Below are positions 25,601 to 34,474 of a stretch of DNA of 64,000 nt, in pieces. The notes beneath the pieces are model-generated. The model saw nothing but the letters and a program-made list of their open reading frames with translations. It had not been told where the DNA came from and made no database searches. Position 1 is the first letter of the stretch. Every line of letters starts with the position of its first letter. The position numbers and the translations under genes were made by a program. Source of the DNA: UKL13-2 sp038321965 (GTDB taxonomy: Bacteria; Pseudomonadota; Gammaproteobacteria; Burkholderiales; Usitatibacteraceae); assembly GCA_038321965.1 (NCBI GenBank), contig JBBQFL010000016.1, positions 1-64,000 on the forward strand. Direction: 5' to 3'.

Positions 25601-26827
25601 CTACTTCCAATTCACCTCGGGAAAGTGCTTGCGCACTTGTTTTTGTCCCACAAGGCCACTGAAATTTCCATAGCCCGTACGTTCTTTTCTCAGGCGACCA
25701 GCGATGACTGCGGGATGAATCTGAAGCTTTTCAGCAAGTGCGCAAATCGTTGCGACAGACGGTTTTAAGTAGGCTTCACTGCGTTTCCAGGCAACCCGAG
25801 GAATAAACGCATCACGCGCGATCCGATTTGCCTCAGCCTCTTTCGCGTCGTCTTCAGTATCATCCTCGATGCTCTCATCCGTAATTACAAAATCTTTTTC
25901 AGGCAGATGTTTCCACGCATGCACGAGTTCGTGCATAAGCGTGAACCAGAAATTGTCAATGCGATCCTGGCGAAGTGTCATTCCCACGACCGGAGCCCCA
26001 TCGGAATCCAGCATGGCCGCGCCATCAAGCTTGGTGTGTGGCAGGACCGGGAGTAGCACGAGCGCAATACCCTTTTCCGCGAGGAACTCTTGCGCCAAGC
26101 GTGGCCCTCGCTCTGACCAACTCAATCGTGCGATATAGGCAAGAAAGTCTTCATTCAATGTGCCTTCACGCCAAGAACCACGTTGCTTGCGAGATGTGAG
26201 GGCAAGCTCGCGAACCCTACCAACCCAAAGTCGCAAGTTGGTCTTGTCCGTTTCAGGAGTGGCGCCATAGGTAATGGTCCGCTTCAAATACAACGGGCCG
26301 CGCCGCGGCTTCAAGTAGCGCTGCACAACATCACGTGCCGTCAACTGCGATACATCTTCATTCAGGAAGAAACCAGACTTGACGAGTGCGGGCAGCTGAA
26401 TGTCTTCTTCACCATCGCCCGATTGATCGCTGCCATACGGTGCAGCAGGCTCGCGCACCAGCAGCTCCGCCGGAATATGCAAAGTCTCGCTAAGCGAGCG
26501 AACCATACCAAGTGTCAACGCGCGTTTGCCGGAGAGTACTTCCGATACGCGATTCTTCCCGCCTAGAATTGTTGCCAAATCTTTTTGGCGAAGACCTTGC
26601 TCCTCCATTCGAAAGCGAATCGCGCTCAATGGGTCCGGTCGCGCGAAAGCAAATCGCTGCTTTTCATAGTCCTCTACGAGTTTCGCCAGCAATTCCAGGC
26701 GATCCCCTTCCGGTGAACCCATCGGAGGATCATCCGCAGCCAGCCGTTCAATTTCGGCAACCGCGTCGCGGTGCTGTTGCTCTGTCTTGATAATGCGCGG
26801 ATCCATGATTGGCTTGATTGTCTTCAA
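25601..26827 (-). CDS. higA: HigA-type antitoxin fused to ImmA/IrrE metallopeptidase
   Basis: 408 residues from a TTG that overlaps the higB stop; an ATG at 26806 is the alternative start. Residues 1-70 are the HigA-like helical N-terminus (MGSPEGDRLELLAKLVEDYE). Residues about 72-125 are an XRE helix-turn-helix (LRQKDLATILGGKNRVSEVLSGKR). After a linker, residues about 230-370 are an ImmA/IrrE-like zinc metallopeptidase with the HEXXH motif HELVH in LMHELVHAWKH and downstream acidic ligands. The protein can bind DNA through the HTH and may cleave a target through the peptidase. The usual HigA ends after the HTH, so the fusion is an unusual extended antitoxin. The palindrome at 27150 is its probable operator. 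Confidence 0.82.
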   Translation of the reverse strand: MKTIKPIMDPRIIKTEQQHRDAVAEIERLAADDPPMGSPEGDRLELLAKLVEDYEKQRFAFARPDPLSAIRFRMEEQGLRQKDLATILGGKNRVSEVLSGKRALTLGMVRSLSETLHIPAELLVREPAAPYGSDQSGDGEEDIQLPALVKSGFFLNEDVSQLTARDVVQRYLKPRRGPLYLKRTITYGATPETDKTNLRLWVGRVRELALTSRKQRGSWREGTLNEDFLAYIARLSWSERGPRLAQEFLAEKGIALVLLPVLPHTKLDGAAMLDSDGAPVVGMTLRQDRIDNFWFTLMHELVHAWKHLPEKDFVITDESIEDDTEDDAKEAEANRIARDAFIPRVAWKRSEAYLKPSVATICALAEKLQIHPAVIAGRLRKERTGYGNFSGLVGQKQVRKHFPEVNWK

Positions 26828-27108
26828 TTAATTCTCTTCGTGTATTCCGCATGTGTGCCAGCCCAACGAACGATCACGACATGCGTGTTGTAAGTTACCT
26901 GCACTTCCAATCGGTAGTGGTTACCCTTGACGTTGAAGATCACCACGTTTCCACCGAGAAAACTCGCGGATGAATACATGTTCTTGATGTCCTGTGGCGT
27001 CTGCCATTTGGCCTGCTCCGTATCGGCAATCCAGTTTTCGATCCACGAACGAGCGTCAGCATGTGCGCCCACAAAATCATGTAACTGTTGGCGCCCGACG
27101 ATTAGCAT
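26824..27108 (-). CDS. higB: HigB-type mRNA interferase toxin
   Basis: 94 residues of the HigB_toxin family (RelE-like fold). The N-terminal helices contain WIENWIADTEQAKWQTPQDI, and strands carry NVVIFNVKGNHYRLEVQV followed by RWAGTHAEYTKR, the usual C-terminal catalytic region with His and Tyr. Such toxins cut ribosome-bound mRNA. The gene is promoter-proximal, and its stop overlaps the TTG start of the antitoxin gene. Toxin-first order is typical of higBA. It is the first gene of a three-gene unit with higA-ImmA/IrrE and the Beta protein. Confidence 0.85.
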   Translation of the reverse strand: MLIVGRQQLHDFVGAHADARSWIENWIADTEQAKWQTPQDIKNMYSSASFLGGNVVIFNVKGNHYRLEVQVTYNTHVVIVRWAGTHAEYTKRIN

Positions 27109-27149
27109 GCGTGCTCTTGAATTGGCTCATGCGGGGAGCATAGCACAAT

Positions 27150-27166
27150 GTTCCCATAATGGGAAC
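27150..27166 (-). promoter_or_regulatory. HigA operator overlapping the higB promoter
   Basis: GTTCCCATAATGGGAAC is a perfect palindrome with 8-nt arms 42 bases upstream of the higB ATG. On the minus strand it overlaps a TTCCCA -35-like hexamer. A TATGCT -10 lies 17 bases downstream of that hexamer. This is the layout expected for autorepression by the HTH of the HigA fusion protein. Confidence 0.6.
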
Positions 27167-27588
27167 TTAAGTCTTGTTTATTTTTTGTGGAACAACTGGC
27201 AAATCAAAACGCTGGCAGACAACCTTTCAGTTCGATAATAAACCGCCGGATAACCCTATGATTTTGTTACTTAATTCGCGCACTTCGATTTTATTATCTT
27301 GACCATCGGATATAAAATTGCAACTTGGTTAGAACAAGCAGCTTCATTTCCGGTACTCAGCCAGCCTAACCCAATCTCCCAACTGATTCTGGATGTACCA
27401 AAAATGCCGCCAGGAGGCGGGTGGATGCCATGGTTTCAGTTCTGCGCGATGCATCCCACAGAGGCTTCCCGCAGTCGTAGGGCGGATTCGGCGTGGCCTT
27501 GGGCCATATGCACAATCAAGGAGACCGACGCGAACCCTTGGCAGGCGAATAAAAACAATTGACGTTGGCCCTTTCATGCATTCGCCTC
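27167..27588. other. Intergenic gap between higB operator and the SIR2 gene
   Basis: 422 bases. The first half is AT-rich and carries no frame. The second half (about 27380-27580) is GC-richer; short open frames there have no protein-like features on either strand. It contains a GTAGGGCGGATTCGG stretch resembling dispersed intergenic repeats. I see no gene. It separates two same-strand modules, so hsd-SIR2 transcription probably ends here. Confidence 0.4.
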
Positions 27589-28698
27589 TCAATCGAGCAA
27601 TAAGCCGAGAATCAACTCGACGTGTTCATGCTCGCCCTCCGGGTACCAAATGGGCGTAATGTGCGCATCCGCAAGACGCTGGTCAATTTCTTGTTTCATT
27701 GCAGGATCAGTCGGGCAGGCAAGGAGCGCGTAATGGTGGGGTAAATTGTCCTGCCCTTCCTGCTGCGCCACTTTCATAAAAGTCTGAATCGTCCTGTCAG
27801 CCGACAAGCTGCAACCGAGAAACAGAAAGCTGTAACTAGTAAAGAGTCGCCTCAGCAATTTCGGAAGGGGACAATCAAAGTGAATGTTTCCGTCATTGCC
27901 ATAAGCGGTGTCGTACTCGACTTTGTTAAGGACACGTTCAGCGGCATTGTCGAGATTGCCATGAAGCTTCAATAGATAACGTTCACCAGCGGGAATAGCG
28001 CGGAAGAAGGCGCTGGCTTGCCCGCGGCCCGTGACTTTTTCGACAAAAGCCTTAGCATCGTTTTCGTAAACTTTTTCGAGTACGCGATCGAAATTGGTTG
28101 TAACGACACTATTGTCGAACAGTGTTGGCAGAAGCGTCACGGCGCCAGTAATATCATCTGGAATCTTAAAGTCGCGCTCGAAATCGAGATTGAAACGATT
28201 CACGCCGAGAGTCGTAACAAGATCGTTCATTACGCCCTCATAATCGTATTTTTCTTCAAGTCGCGTACGTATGGCCTCGGGGTCAAACTTGGCATCGTCG
28301 CAGAGCTTGAGCAAATACTCTTTCCACTCAGGGCAACCGGCGCTCTTCGACATCCCTGCACCCACAAACGGAATCACAAAACCCCTCTGGCACGAACGCT
28401 TGAGCTCTTCAAAACGCGGCAAATTTCTGGAGAACTGATCCGTGTTCAAAATCTGGGCGTTCTTTTCCTGATCAAAACGCCTAGCTTCTTGTTCGTAGAG
28501 ATTGCGATCACCAAAATAGAAGGCACGACTTGGTTTCGCAAGCTGGATTTCTACATCGCCGCGCTTGCAAATTACTTGAATTTCCTCAAACTCCTCATCT
28601 TCATCAATCGCGTAGTCAAAGCGACGATTCTTGCCAATTCCGGCGAGTTCTTCCAATGTAGCTTCGTGGTCAAATGCGGGATGCGAAGGACTTTGCAT
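27589..28698 (-). CDS. SIR2-like NADase domain protein linked to type I restriction operon
   Basis: 369 residues. An acidic N-terminal region of about 95 residues of unknown fold precedes a SIR2_2-type domain (about 100-350). NAD-binding and catalytic motifs are visible: PFVGAGMS (113-117), TTNFD with Asn202 and Asp204, and LHG with His246, then FLFLGCSLSAD. Bacterial SIR2 proteins in Thoeris, DSR and related systems deplete NAD during phage infection. This gene starts three bases after the hsdS stop, so it is the last gene of an hsdR-hsdM-hsdS-SIR2 operon. It is inferred to be a back-up abortive-infection effector tied to restriction. No second partner such as an Argonaute or TIR protein is seen. 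Confidence 0.85.
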   Translation of the reverse strand: MQSPSHPAFDHEATLEELAGIGKNRRFDYAIDEDEEFEEIQVICKRGDVEIQLAKPSRAFYFGDRNLYEQEARRFDQEKNAQILNTDQFSRNLPRFEELKRSCQRGFVIPFVGAGMSKSAGCPEWKEYLLKLCDDAKFDPEAIRTRLEEKYDYEGVMNDLVTTLGVNRFNLDFERDFKIPDDITGAVTLLPTLFDNSVVTTNFDRVLEKVYENDAKAFVEKVTGRGQASAFFRAIPAGERYLLKLHGNLDNAAERVLNKVEYDTAYGNDGNIHFDCPLPKLLRRLFTSYSFLFLGCSLSADRTIQTFMKVAQQEGQDNLPHHYALLACPTDPAMKQEIDQRLADAHITPIWYPEGEHEHVELILGLLLD

Positions 28699-28701
28699 GG
28701 G

Positions 28702-30390
28702 TCAAACCTCAGCGGTAAGTTCGGCAACAACGGCTTCGAGGAGAGCGGCGCCCTTGGTGCGGGCGGTGGCGAGCTGGGTTTCCAACGCATCCACCAACGC
28801 CATCAGTTCGTCGACTTTCGCCACGATTCGGCGTTGTTCGGCGAGGGGCGGAACCGGAATTGGGAGACTTCTTAGCGTCGTCTGGTTGATTTTTGGCATG
28901 CTACCGGACGTGCCGGATGCCCTGGCACGAAGGAAATCACGAGAGGCTTCTTGGCTCATTGCCAAGTGAACGAATCCAACATCTAGCGCTGATGAGACTC
29001 TCAACTTCATCATCAAGTCGGGATAGACGAACAGATTGGGATCGCCGCGATACACGGCGGCTACGCCAACATACTCAATCGTGTTTCCTCGCTGAACAAG
29101 GATATCACCGTCACGCAGCCACAAATCCGAATCTTTGGGAACGTCAGTAGTAATGAACTTGGCATGTCTGCCGTTGAAGCGGCCAGATGTCGTCGCGGTC
29201 AAGGTGAGGGAGCGAACTGGAGTCTCATAGTCCACAGCTTTCGGAGAGAAGCCGTTTGTCGGGCCGAAGACCAACAGGTCATCAAGTTGGCGGCGCTGCC
29301 AAGACGGAGGTATGTCGAGGCCAAGTGCGTTCGTGCTGTCAATTGCTTGAACTTCTTTTGCTGTGGTGCGATTGAGCCTCATCCGTTCGGCGAAGCACCG
29401 TGCCATCAGCACCTCTACCGGTTCGTCGTTTGGGTCTTGGGGAATGAGTTTCCCTTGGACAGCGAGGGTAAGGATGGATTTGCGAAGGTCGGCGGGGTTG
29501 ATGTCGTAGCGTTTGTGGAAGAGGAAATCGAGGTTGGCCAAGGTCGGCGCGTCAGCGAAGCGGGTCAGCGAAGCGCGGGCGAGTTCGGCGTGTTTCGTCC
29601 CCTGCTGCTGCTGCTGTGCTTCTAGGTCGTCACATAATGCCATCAACTCATCCACCTTCGCCACGATCCGCTTCTGCTCGTTTTCAGGTGGCATCGGAAC
29701 TGGCAACAGTAGGAACTCACTGCGCGCAATTCCACCGATAATCCCAGTCATACGGGACGCAAACTGCCTGAAAAACGTGGGCGCTTGGTACAAATAGAAA
29801 ACATAGCGTGGATGAATGCCGTCCCACACTTCATTTGCGTATAGTTTGTTTCCGAAGCAGATATCCCGATCAGTAATTCCGACTTTTTTCCCAGCACTCC
29901 CACCTTCGGCGCATATCAGCACAGCATGCGCGTGAGCTACCTTGAAATCTGATCGACCAACTGGAACCTTTAGACCATTCTTATAGGCTAAGGCATCACG
30001 CCCATAGCCAACGTCTTTCGTCGCAATGAACGGAAGCCCAGTTTCAACTCTCGCCAGCTCAGCCTTACCTGTCTCGCTGACGCTGTTTCCATTGAAGATC
30101 CATCCGGTATCCCCGAGACGCACCCACCGCCATTCGACCGGAATTCGAAATGGCACACTGTCTCCAAATTTTGGGAGTGCCTCCTGCTTTCTCGCGAGGC
30201 CCGCAGTTACGGCCTTCAGTCTCGCGTCGGCCGTCTTCTTGAGTAGCTCAGCCACAGGGCTATCAGAAGCATGCTGCGGCACTAACTCGCCACGAATAGC
30301 GAGTTCTAAAATCAAATGCCGCATCTTCGCCACCGCGTCGGGTGCACCAACAAAATAGTCGAACTTCTGAAAGAACTGTTCGCGTTTCAT
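28702..30390 (-). CDS. hsdS: Type I restriction-modification specificity subunit HsdS
   Basis: 562 residues with two target-recognition domains and two conserved helical spacers. The first TRD is about 1-210 with spacer LPVPMPPENEQKRIVAKVDELMALCDDLE. The second is about 290-500 with spacer IPVPPLAEQRRIVAKVDELMALVD. TRD1 and TRD2 each recognise half of a bipartite DNA site, and the spacers set the gap between the halves. Its start overlaps the hsdM stop by four bases (ATGA), so the two are translationally coupled. The length is somewhat larger than typical HsdS because of long TRDs. Confidence 0.93.
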   Translation of the reverse strand: MKREQFFQKFDYFVGAPDAVAKMRHLILELAIRGELVPQHASDSPVAELLKKTADARLKAVTAGLARKQEALPKFGDSVPFRIPVEWRWVRLGDTGWIFNGNSVSETGKAELARVETGLPFIATKDVGYGRDALAYKNGLKVPVGRSDFKVAHAHAVLICAEGGSAGKKVGITDRDICFGNKLYANEVWDGIHPRYVFYLYQAPTFFRQFASRMTGIIGGIARSEFLLLPVPMPPENEQKRIVAKVDELMALCDDLEAQQQQQGTKHAELARASLTRFADAPTLANLDFLFHKRYDINPADLRKSILTLAVQGKLIPQDPNDEPVEVLMARCFAERMRLNRTTAKEVQAIDSTNALGLDIPPSWQRRQLDDLLVFGPTNGFSPKAVDYETPVRSLTLTATTSGRFNGRHAKFITTDVPKDSDLWLRDGDILVQRGNTIEYVGVAAVYRGDPNLFVYPDLMMKLRVSSALDVGFVHLAMSQEASRDFLRARASGTSGSMPKINQTTLRSLPIPVPPLAEQRRIVAKVDELMALVDALETQLATARTKGAALLEAVVAELTAEV

Positions 30391-31868
30391 TCACTCAATC
30401 CCGCAATAGCGGAGAGCGCGCGCTGCAATTCCTGTTTTAGCGCATCACGCGTATCAGCAATGTGCCCCAAGAGATTTTCGTATTCGGGCAGCAAGTGATC
30501 CACATCGCCGGGACCGGTGTCAGGATTGTGCGGATTTTTGAGGTCAAGATTGAAATTTCCCGCCTTGATCTGTTCGATGGAAACCCGCCAAGCCTGCTCG
30601 TTTTCCACGCGCGCTTTGAACCCATCGGATTCTTTTCCCCACCATGCGCGTTCCGCAGCAAATTCCTCAATGCGAATCGGCTTGCCCTTGTTGTAGCTCT
30701 TCGCACCCTCGGGATACGGGTGTTCGTAGTACCAGACTGCCGTGGTCGGCGCGCCCTTGGTGAAGAACAGGAGATTGGTGCGAATACCGGTATACGGATT
30801 GAAGACACCGTTGGGCAAGCGGACGATGGTGTGCAGGTTGCAATCGGTGAGCAGCGCTTCCTTGATGCGAGTCTTCACGCCTTCTCCAAACAACGTGCCG
30901 TCCGGCAACACCAGCCCGGCGCGGCCACCGGGCTTGAGGATTTTCATCAGCAGGACAAGGAACAGATCGGCGGTCTCGCGGGTACGGAACTCGGAAGGGA
31001 AGTTGGATTCGATGCCGTCTTCCTCCATGCCGCCGAACGGGGGATTGGTGACGATCACGTCCACGCGCTCCTTTGGGCTCCAGTCGCGCAGCGGGCGTGC
31101 CAGCGTGTTGTCGTGCCGCACATTGGAAGGCACGTCAATGCCGTGCAACAGCAGATTGGTCATGCACAGCACGTGTGGCAAATGTTTCTTTTCGATGCCG
31201 GCAAAGCAGTTCTGGATATGTTCCTCGTCGGCTTCAGTCTTGGCTTGCTTGCGCAGATGGTCGATGACGCAGGTGAGGAAGCCGCCCGTCCCGCAGGCCG
31301 GGTCCAGGATGGATTCGCGCTTCTTGAGGTTGGGATTGACCTGCTCGACGATGAACTGGGTGACGGCGCGCGGGGTATAGAACTCGCCCGCATTGCCGGC
31401 CGATTGCAGGTCCTTGAGAATTTTTTCGTAGATGTCGCCAAACATGTGGCGGTCATCGGAGGCGTTGAAGTCGATGCCGTTGATCTTGTTGATCACCTGC
31501 CGCATCAAGGTGCCGTTCTTCATGTAGTTGTTGGCATCTTCAAACGTCATGCGGATCAGGCCGGCGATTTTGTCCGCGCCGCCGGTCAGTGACTTGAGCT
31601 TCGGCAGCAGGGTGTTGTTGACAAAATCCAGCAGCGCTTCGCCGGTGATGCCCTCTTCGTCCGTTGCCCAGCTGGACCAGCGCAGATGCTTGGGAAGCGG
31701 CGATTTGTAGTTGTCGCGGAGTACCGCCATCTCCTTCTCGCGGTCGTCAAAGATTTTGAGGAAGAACATCCAACCGAGTTGTTCGAGTCGTTGCGCGTCG
31801 CCGTAAGTGCCGGCGTCCTTGCGCATGATGTCCTGAATGGTTTTGACGATATTCGATACGTTGGCCAT
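30387..31868 (-). CDS. hsdM: Type I restriction-modification N6-adenine methyltransferase HsdM
   Basis: 493 residues. The N-terminal helical HsdM_N domain is at about 1-140. The SAM-binding motif I is DPACGTGGFL (189-198), and the amino-methyltransferase motif NPPFGG begins at residue 275, specifying N6-adenine. It forms the M2S methylase with HsdS and the restricting R2M2S complex with HsdR. It lies 17 bases downstream of hsdR and overlaps hsdS, in the order R-M-S. Confidence 0.95.
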   Translation of the reverse strand: MANVSNIVKTIQDIMRKDAGTYGDAQRLEQLGWMFFLKIFDDREKEMAVLRDNYKSPLPKHLRWSSWATDEEGITGEALLDFVNNTLLPKLKSLTGGADKIAGLIRMTFEDANNYMKNGTLMRQVINKINGIDFNASDDRHMFGDIYEKILKDLQSAGNAGEFYTPRAVTQFIVEQVNPNLKKRESILDPACGTGGFLTCVIDHLRKQAKTEADEEHIQNCFAGIEKKHLPHVLCMTNLLLHGIDVPSNVRHDNTLARPLRDWSPKERVDVIVTNPPFGGMEEDGIESNFPSEFRTRETADLFLVLLMKILKPGGRAGLVLPDGTLFGEGVKTRIKEALLTDCNLHTIVRLPNGVFNPYTGIRTNLLFFTKGAPTTAVWYYEHPYPEGAKSYNKGKPIRIEEFAAERAWWGKESDGFKARVENEQAWRVSIEQIKAGNFNLDLKNPHNPDTGPGDVDHLLPEYENLLGHIADTRDALKQELQRALSAIAGLSE

Positions 31869-31885
31869 TGGTTACGCTGCTTCCT

Positions 31886-34252
31886 TTATGCGGCTTGCTG
31901 ATAGAGATGGGTTTCGAGTTCGAGAATGGCGGCAAGGTATTTTTCCCGGCCGCCGAAGAGGCCGACGATTTCCACCGGCGTACCAAATTTTGTGAGGGGA
32001 TCGACCTTGAGAATTTCCAGCGATTCCACGCTCTTTAGGCCGGCATCGGAGTACTTATCCAGCAGGGCTTCCAGTACCGCGCGGGCCTTGTCGCCGAATT
32101 TGCCGAAGACATTGCGCTTGCGAACCCGGTCGGCGCGCTCCTTGCGCGTGAGGGGTTTTTGGTCAAAGGCGACATGGCAGATGAGATCGAAGGCGTCCAT
32201 GTCCTGCCCCACTTGCTCGGCGAGCTCATCGATGAATACACCGTGGTGCGAGAGTTCTTCGACAACCGCCTGCTTGCGCGTCGCTTCGTTCCAGGCGTTC
32301 AGGAACGCATTGAGCGAGGCGTATTCCTTGCGCACGGCTTTGCGCGTGAAGTCTTTCAGAGACTCGGTCAGCAGTTTGCCGTCGGCATCCAGATACTGGA
32401 CGCGCTCGCTGATGATGCGGACTTCGACGTTGTCGACAACGTAGCAATGGCGGGGGTTGTCGGTCGACGGTGTATCCGGCAGGTGCACGACATCCATCCC
32501 GGTATCTGCTTCGGGTTCGTCCGCGGGCAAGGTGACGTCGTCAGGTGGCACGATTGGTTGATCGCCCTTCGGTTCGTAAATCTGCACCGGGTCGCCGTCG
32601 AAGTCCGGGTCGGCAAACGCGGCAGTCGCCCGCTTGAAGTCGATGATCGTGAAATAGAGCTTGCCGTAGTCTTCATTGATACGTGTGCCGCGGCCAATGA
32701 TCTGCTTGAACTCGGTCATCGAATTAATCGTTTTGTCGAGCACGATGAGTCGACAGGTTTGTGCATCCACGCCGGTGGACATGAGCTGAGACGTTGTAAC
32801 AAGGACCGGGTAGGTCGATTCCGGGTCAATGAAGTTGTCGAGTTGCTGCTTGCCTTCATCGTTGTCACCCGTAATGCGCATGACGTACTTGCTGTTGGCC
32901 GCTGCCAGATCGGGGTTGGCGTTGACGAGTGCCTGGCGCATCCGTTCGGCGTGCGCAATGGTTTCACAGAAAATGATTGTCTTTGCGTAGCGGTCTGTTG
33001 CCTTCAAAAATTCGGTGATCCGTTGAGCGACAACGATATTGCGCTTGGTCAGAACCAGCGTTCGATCGAAGTCGCGCTCGTTGTATTCGCGGTCCTCGAT
33101 CAATTCGCCGTTGCGATCAGTCTGGCCCTTTTCGGGTCGCCAACCTTCGAGATCCTTGTCCAGTCCAATGCGGATAACTTTGTACGGCGCGAGGAAACCA
33201 TCGGCGATGCCCTGCTTGAGCGAGTAGGTATAAACGGGTGCGCCGAAGTAGTGGATGTTGGAGACGTATTTGGTTTCTTTCGGTGTAGCGGTCATGCCGA
33301 TCTGCGTGGCCGATGAGAAGTAGTTCAGGATGTCGCGCCAAGCCGCGTCGTCCGCTGCGCTCCCGCGATGACACTCGTCTACGACAATGAGATCAAAGAA
33401 GTCAGGCGAAAACTGCCTGTAGATATTTTGTTCCACTTCTGTACCGGTTACTGCCTGGTACAGCGCCAGGTAAATCTCATACGACTTGTCGACCGTGCGA
33501 TTGGTAATCTTGGTCATCGCCTTGCCGAAGGGCTTGAAGTCGTTGGTCTTGGTCTGGTCGGCGAGGATGTTCCGATCAACGAGGAACAGAATGCGTTTCT
33601 TCGCGCCGGACTTCCACAGGCGCCAAATAATCTGGAAGGCGGTGTAGGTTTTACCGGTTCCGGTCGCCATGACCAGCAGCAGGCGTTTCTGGCCCTGGAC
33701 GATCGCCTCTACCGTGCGGTTGATGGCGATCTGCTGGTAATAGCGCGGGCCTTTCCCGGAGACGTCGTCGTAGTACTCTTGTGAGGCGACGGCAACTTGC
33801 GCAACTGAGTAGCCTTTCCACTTGCAATAGCGCGCCCAGAGTTGCTCCGGCGTCGGAAACGCATCAAGCGCGATTTCCCTTTCCACCGCGCCTGTCGTAA
33901 CTGTGCGGTCGTGCTCCAGAAAGGCATCGCCATTCGAGCTGTACACAAACGGGATGTCGAGAGTCTCGGCGTATTCGAGCGCATGCTGCATACCATCGCC
34001 GACTTTGTGCGTGTTGTCTTTCGCTTCGACAACTGCGATCGGCATGCCAGGTTTGTAATACAAAACGTAGTCGGCCTTGCTCGCTTCGCCGCGCTTCACT
34101 GTCTTGCCGCGAACGATCACTCGCCCCTTCGTGAAGTAGACCTCCTCACGAAGTTGCGTCATCACATTCCATTTCTCGCTAGAACTTCCAACGATGGCGG
34201 GCGTGATGAATTTGGTACGTATGTCGGCTTCAGTAAGCGCTTTTTTGTTCAC
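31886..34252 (-). CDS. hsdR: Type I restriction endonuclease subunit HsdR (EcoEI-like)
   Basis: 788 residues, close to the length of EcoEI-type R subunits and shorter than EcoKI. The N-terminal nuclease domain has the PD-(D/E)xK pattern Asp61 ... VEAK (Glu76, Lys78). The helicase part carries Walker A ATGTGKT (196-202) and the DECH box (292-295, VDECHRG), then later SF2 motifs (VTTSQLMSTGVD, QIIGRGTRI). The C-terminal EcoEI_R_C-like region binds M/S. It translocates and cuts DNA carrying unmodified sites. It is the first gene of the hsd-SIR2 operon; a REP-like palindrome sits 25 bases upstream. Confidence 0.94.
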   Translation of the reverse strand: MNKKALTEADIRTKFITPAIVGSSSEKWNVMTQLREEVYFTKGRVIVRGKTVKRGEASKADYVLYYKPGMPIAVVEAKDNTHKVGDGMQHALEYAETLDIPFVYSSNGDAFLEHDRTVTTGAVEREIALDAFPTPEQLWARYCKWKGYSVAQVAVASQEYYDDVSGKGPRYYQQIAINRTVEAIVQGQKRLLLVMATGTGKTYTAFQIIWRLWKSGAKKRILFLVDRNILADQTKTNDFKPFGKAMTKITNRTVDKSYEIYLALYQAVTGTEVEQNIYRQFSPDFFDLIVVDECHRGSAADDAAWRDILNYFSSATQIGMTATPKETKYVSNIHYFGAPVYTYSLKQGIADGFLAPYKVIRIGLDKDLEGWRPEKGQTDRNGELIEDREYNERDFDRTLVLTKRNIVVAQRITEFLKATDRYAKTIIFCETIAHAERMRQALVNANPDLAAANSKYVMRITGDNDEGKQQLDNFIDPESTYPVLVTTSQLMSTGVDAQTCRLIVLDKTINSMTEFKQIIGRGTRINEDYGKLYFTIIDFKRATAAFADPDFDGDPVQIYEPKGDQPIVPPDDVTLPADEPEADTGMDVVHLPDTPSTDNPRHCYVVDNVEVRIISERVQYLDADGKLLTESLKDFTRKAVRKEYASLNAFLNAWNEATRKQAVVEELSHHGVFIDELAEQVGQDMDAFDLICHVAFDQKPLTRKERADRVRKRNVFGKFGDKARAVLEALLDKYSDAGLKSVESLEILKVDPLTKFGTPVEIVGLFGGREKYLAAILELETHLYQQAA

Positions 34253-34276
34253 GTGGGATGTGACGAGCTATTCGCA

Positions 34277-34342
34277 AAACTCTAGCACTGGAGAGCCTCT
34301 CAGGCCGAAAGTACTTTGAAATGTGCGCCGGTGCTAGAGTTT
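34277..34342. repeat. REP-like palindromic element, copy B
   Basis: AAACTCTAGCACTGG (34277-34291) pairs with CCGGTGCTAGAGTTT (34328-34342), 15-nt arms with one mismatch. The centre contains AGGCCGAAAGTACTTT. It shares the CTAGCACTGG core with copy A at 17674, and its reverse complement aligns with copy C at 52848. It lies in the 222-base gap upstream of hsdR. Confidence 0.65.
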
Positions 34343-34474
34343 GTTGTTATTGTGCCATTGAACTATTTTTCTATCGTACTACATCGCCTTCCTTTAAATA
34401 CCTAACCATGGAAGTAGATTACGGCCCAAAATTGTCGCGTCGCGTCGCCTCGCCAGTCGTTTCCGTCCAAGCTG

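Noticed and set aside
27344..27592. Short minus-strand frame between the SIR2 and higB genes
   Set aside because: Pro/Arg-rich, no ribosome-binding site or similarity I recognise; probably non-coding.
30462..33316. Plus-strand open frames opposite hsdM and hsdR
   Set aside because: Antisense of genes with Walker A, DECH and NPPF motifs.
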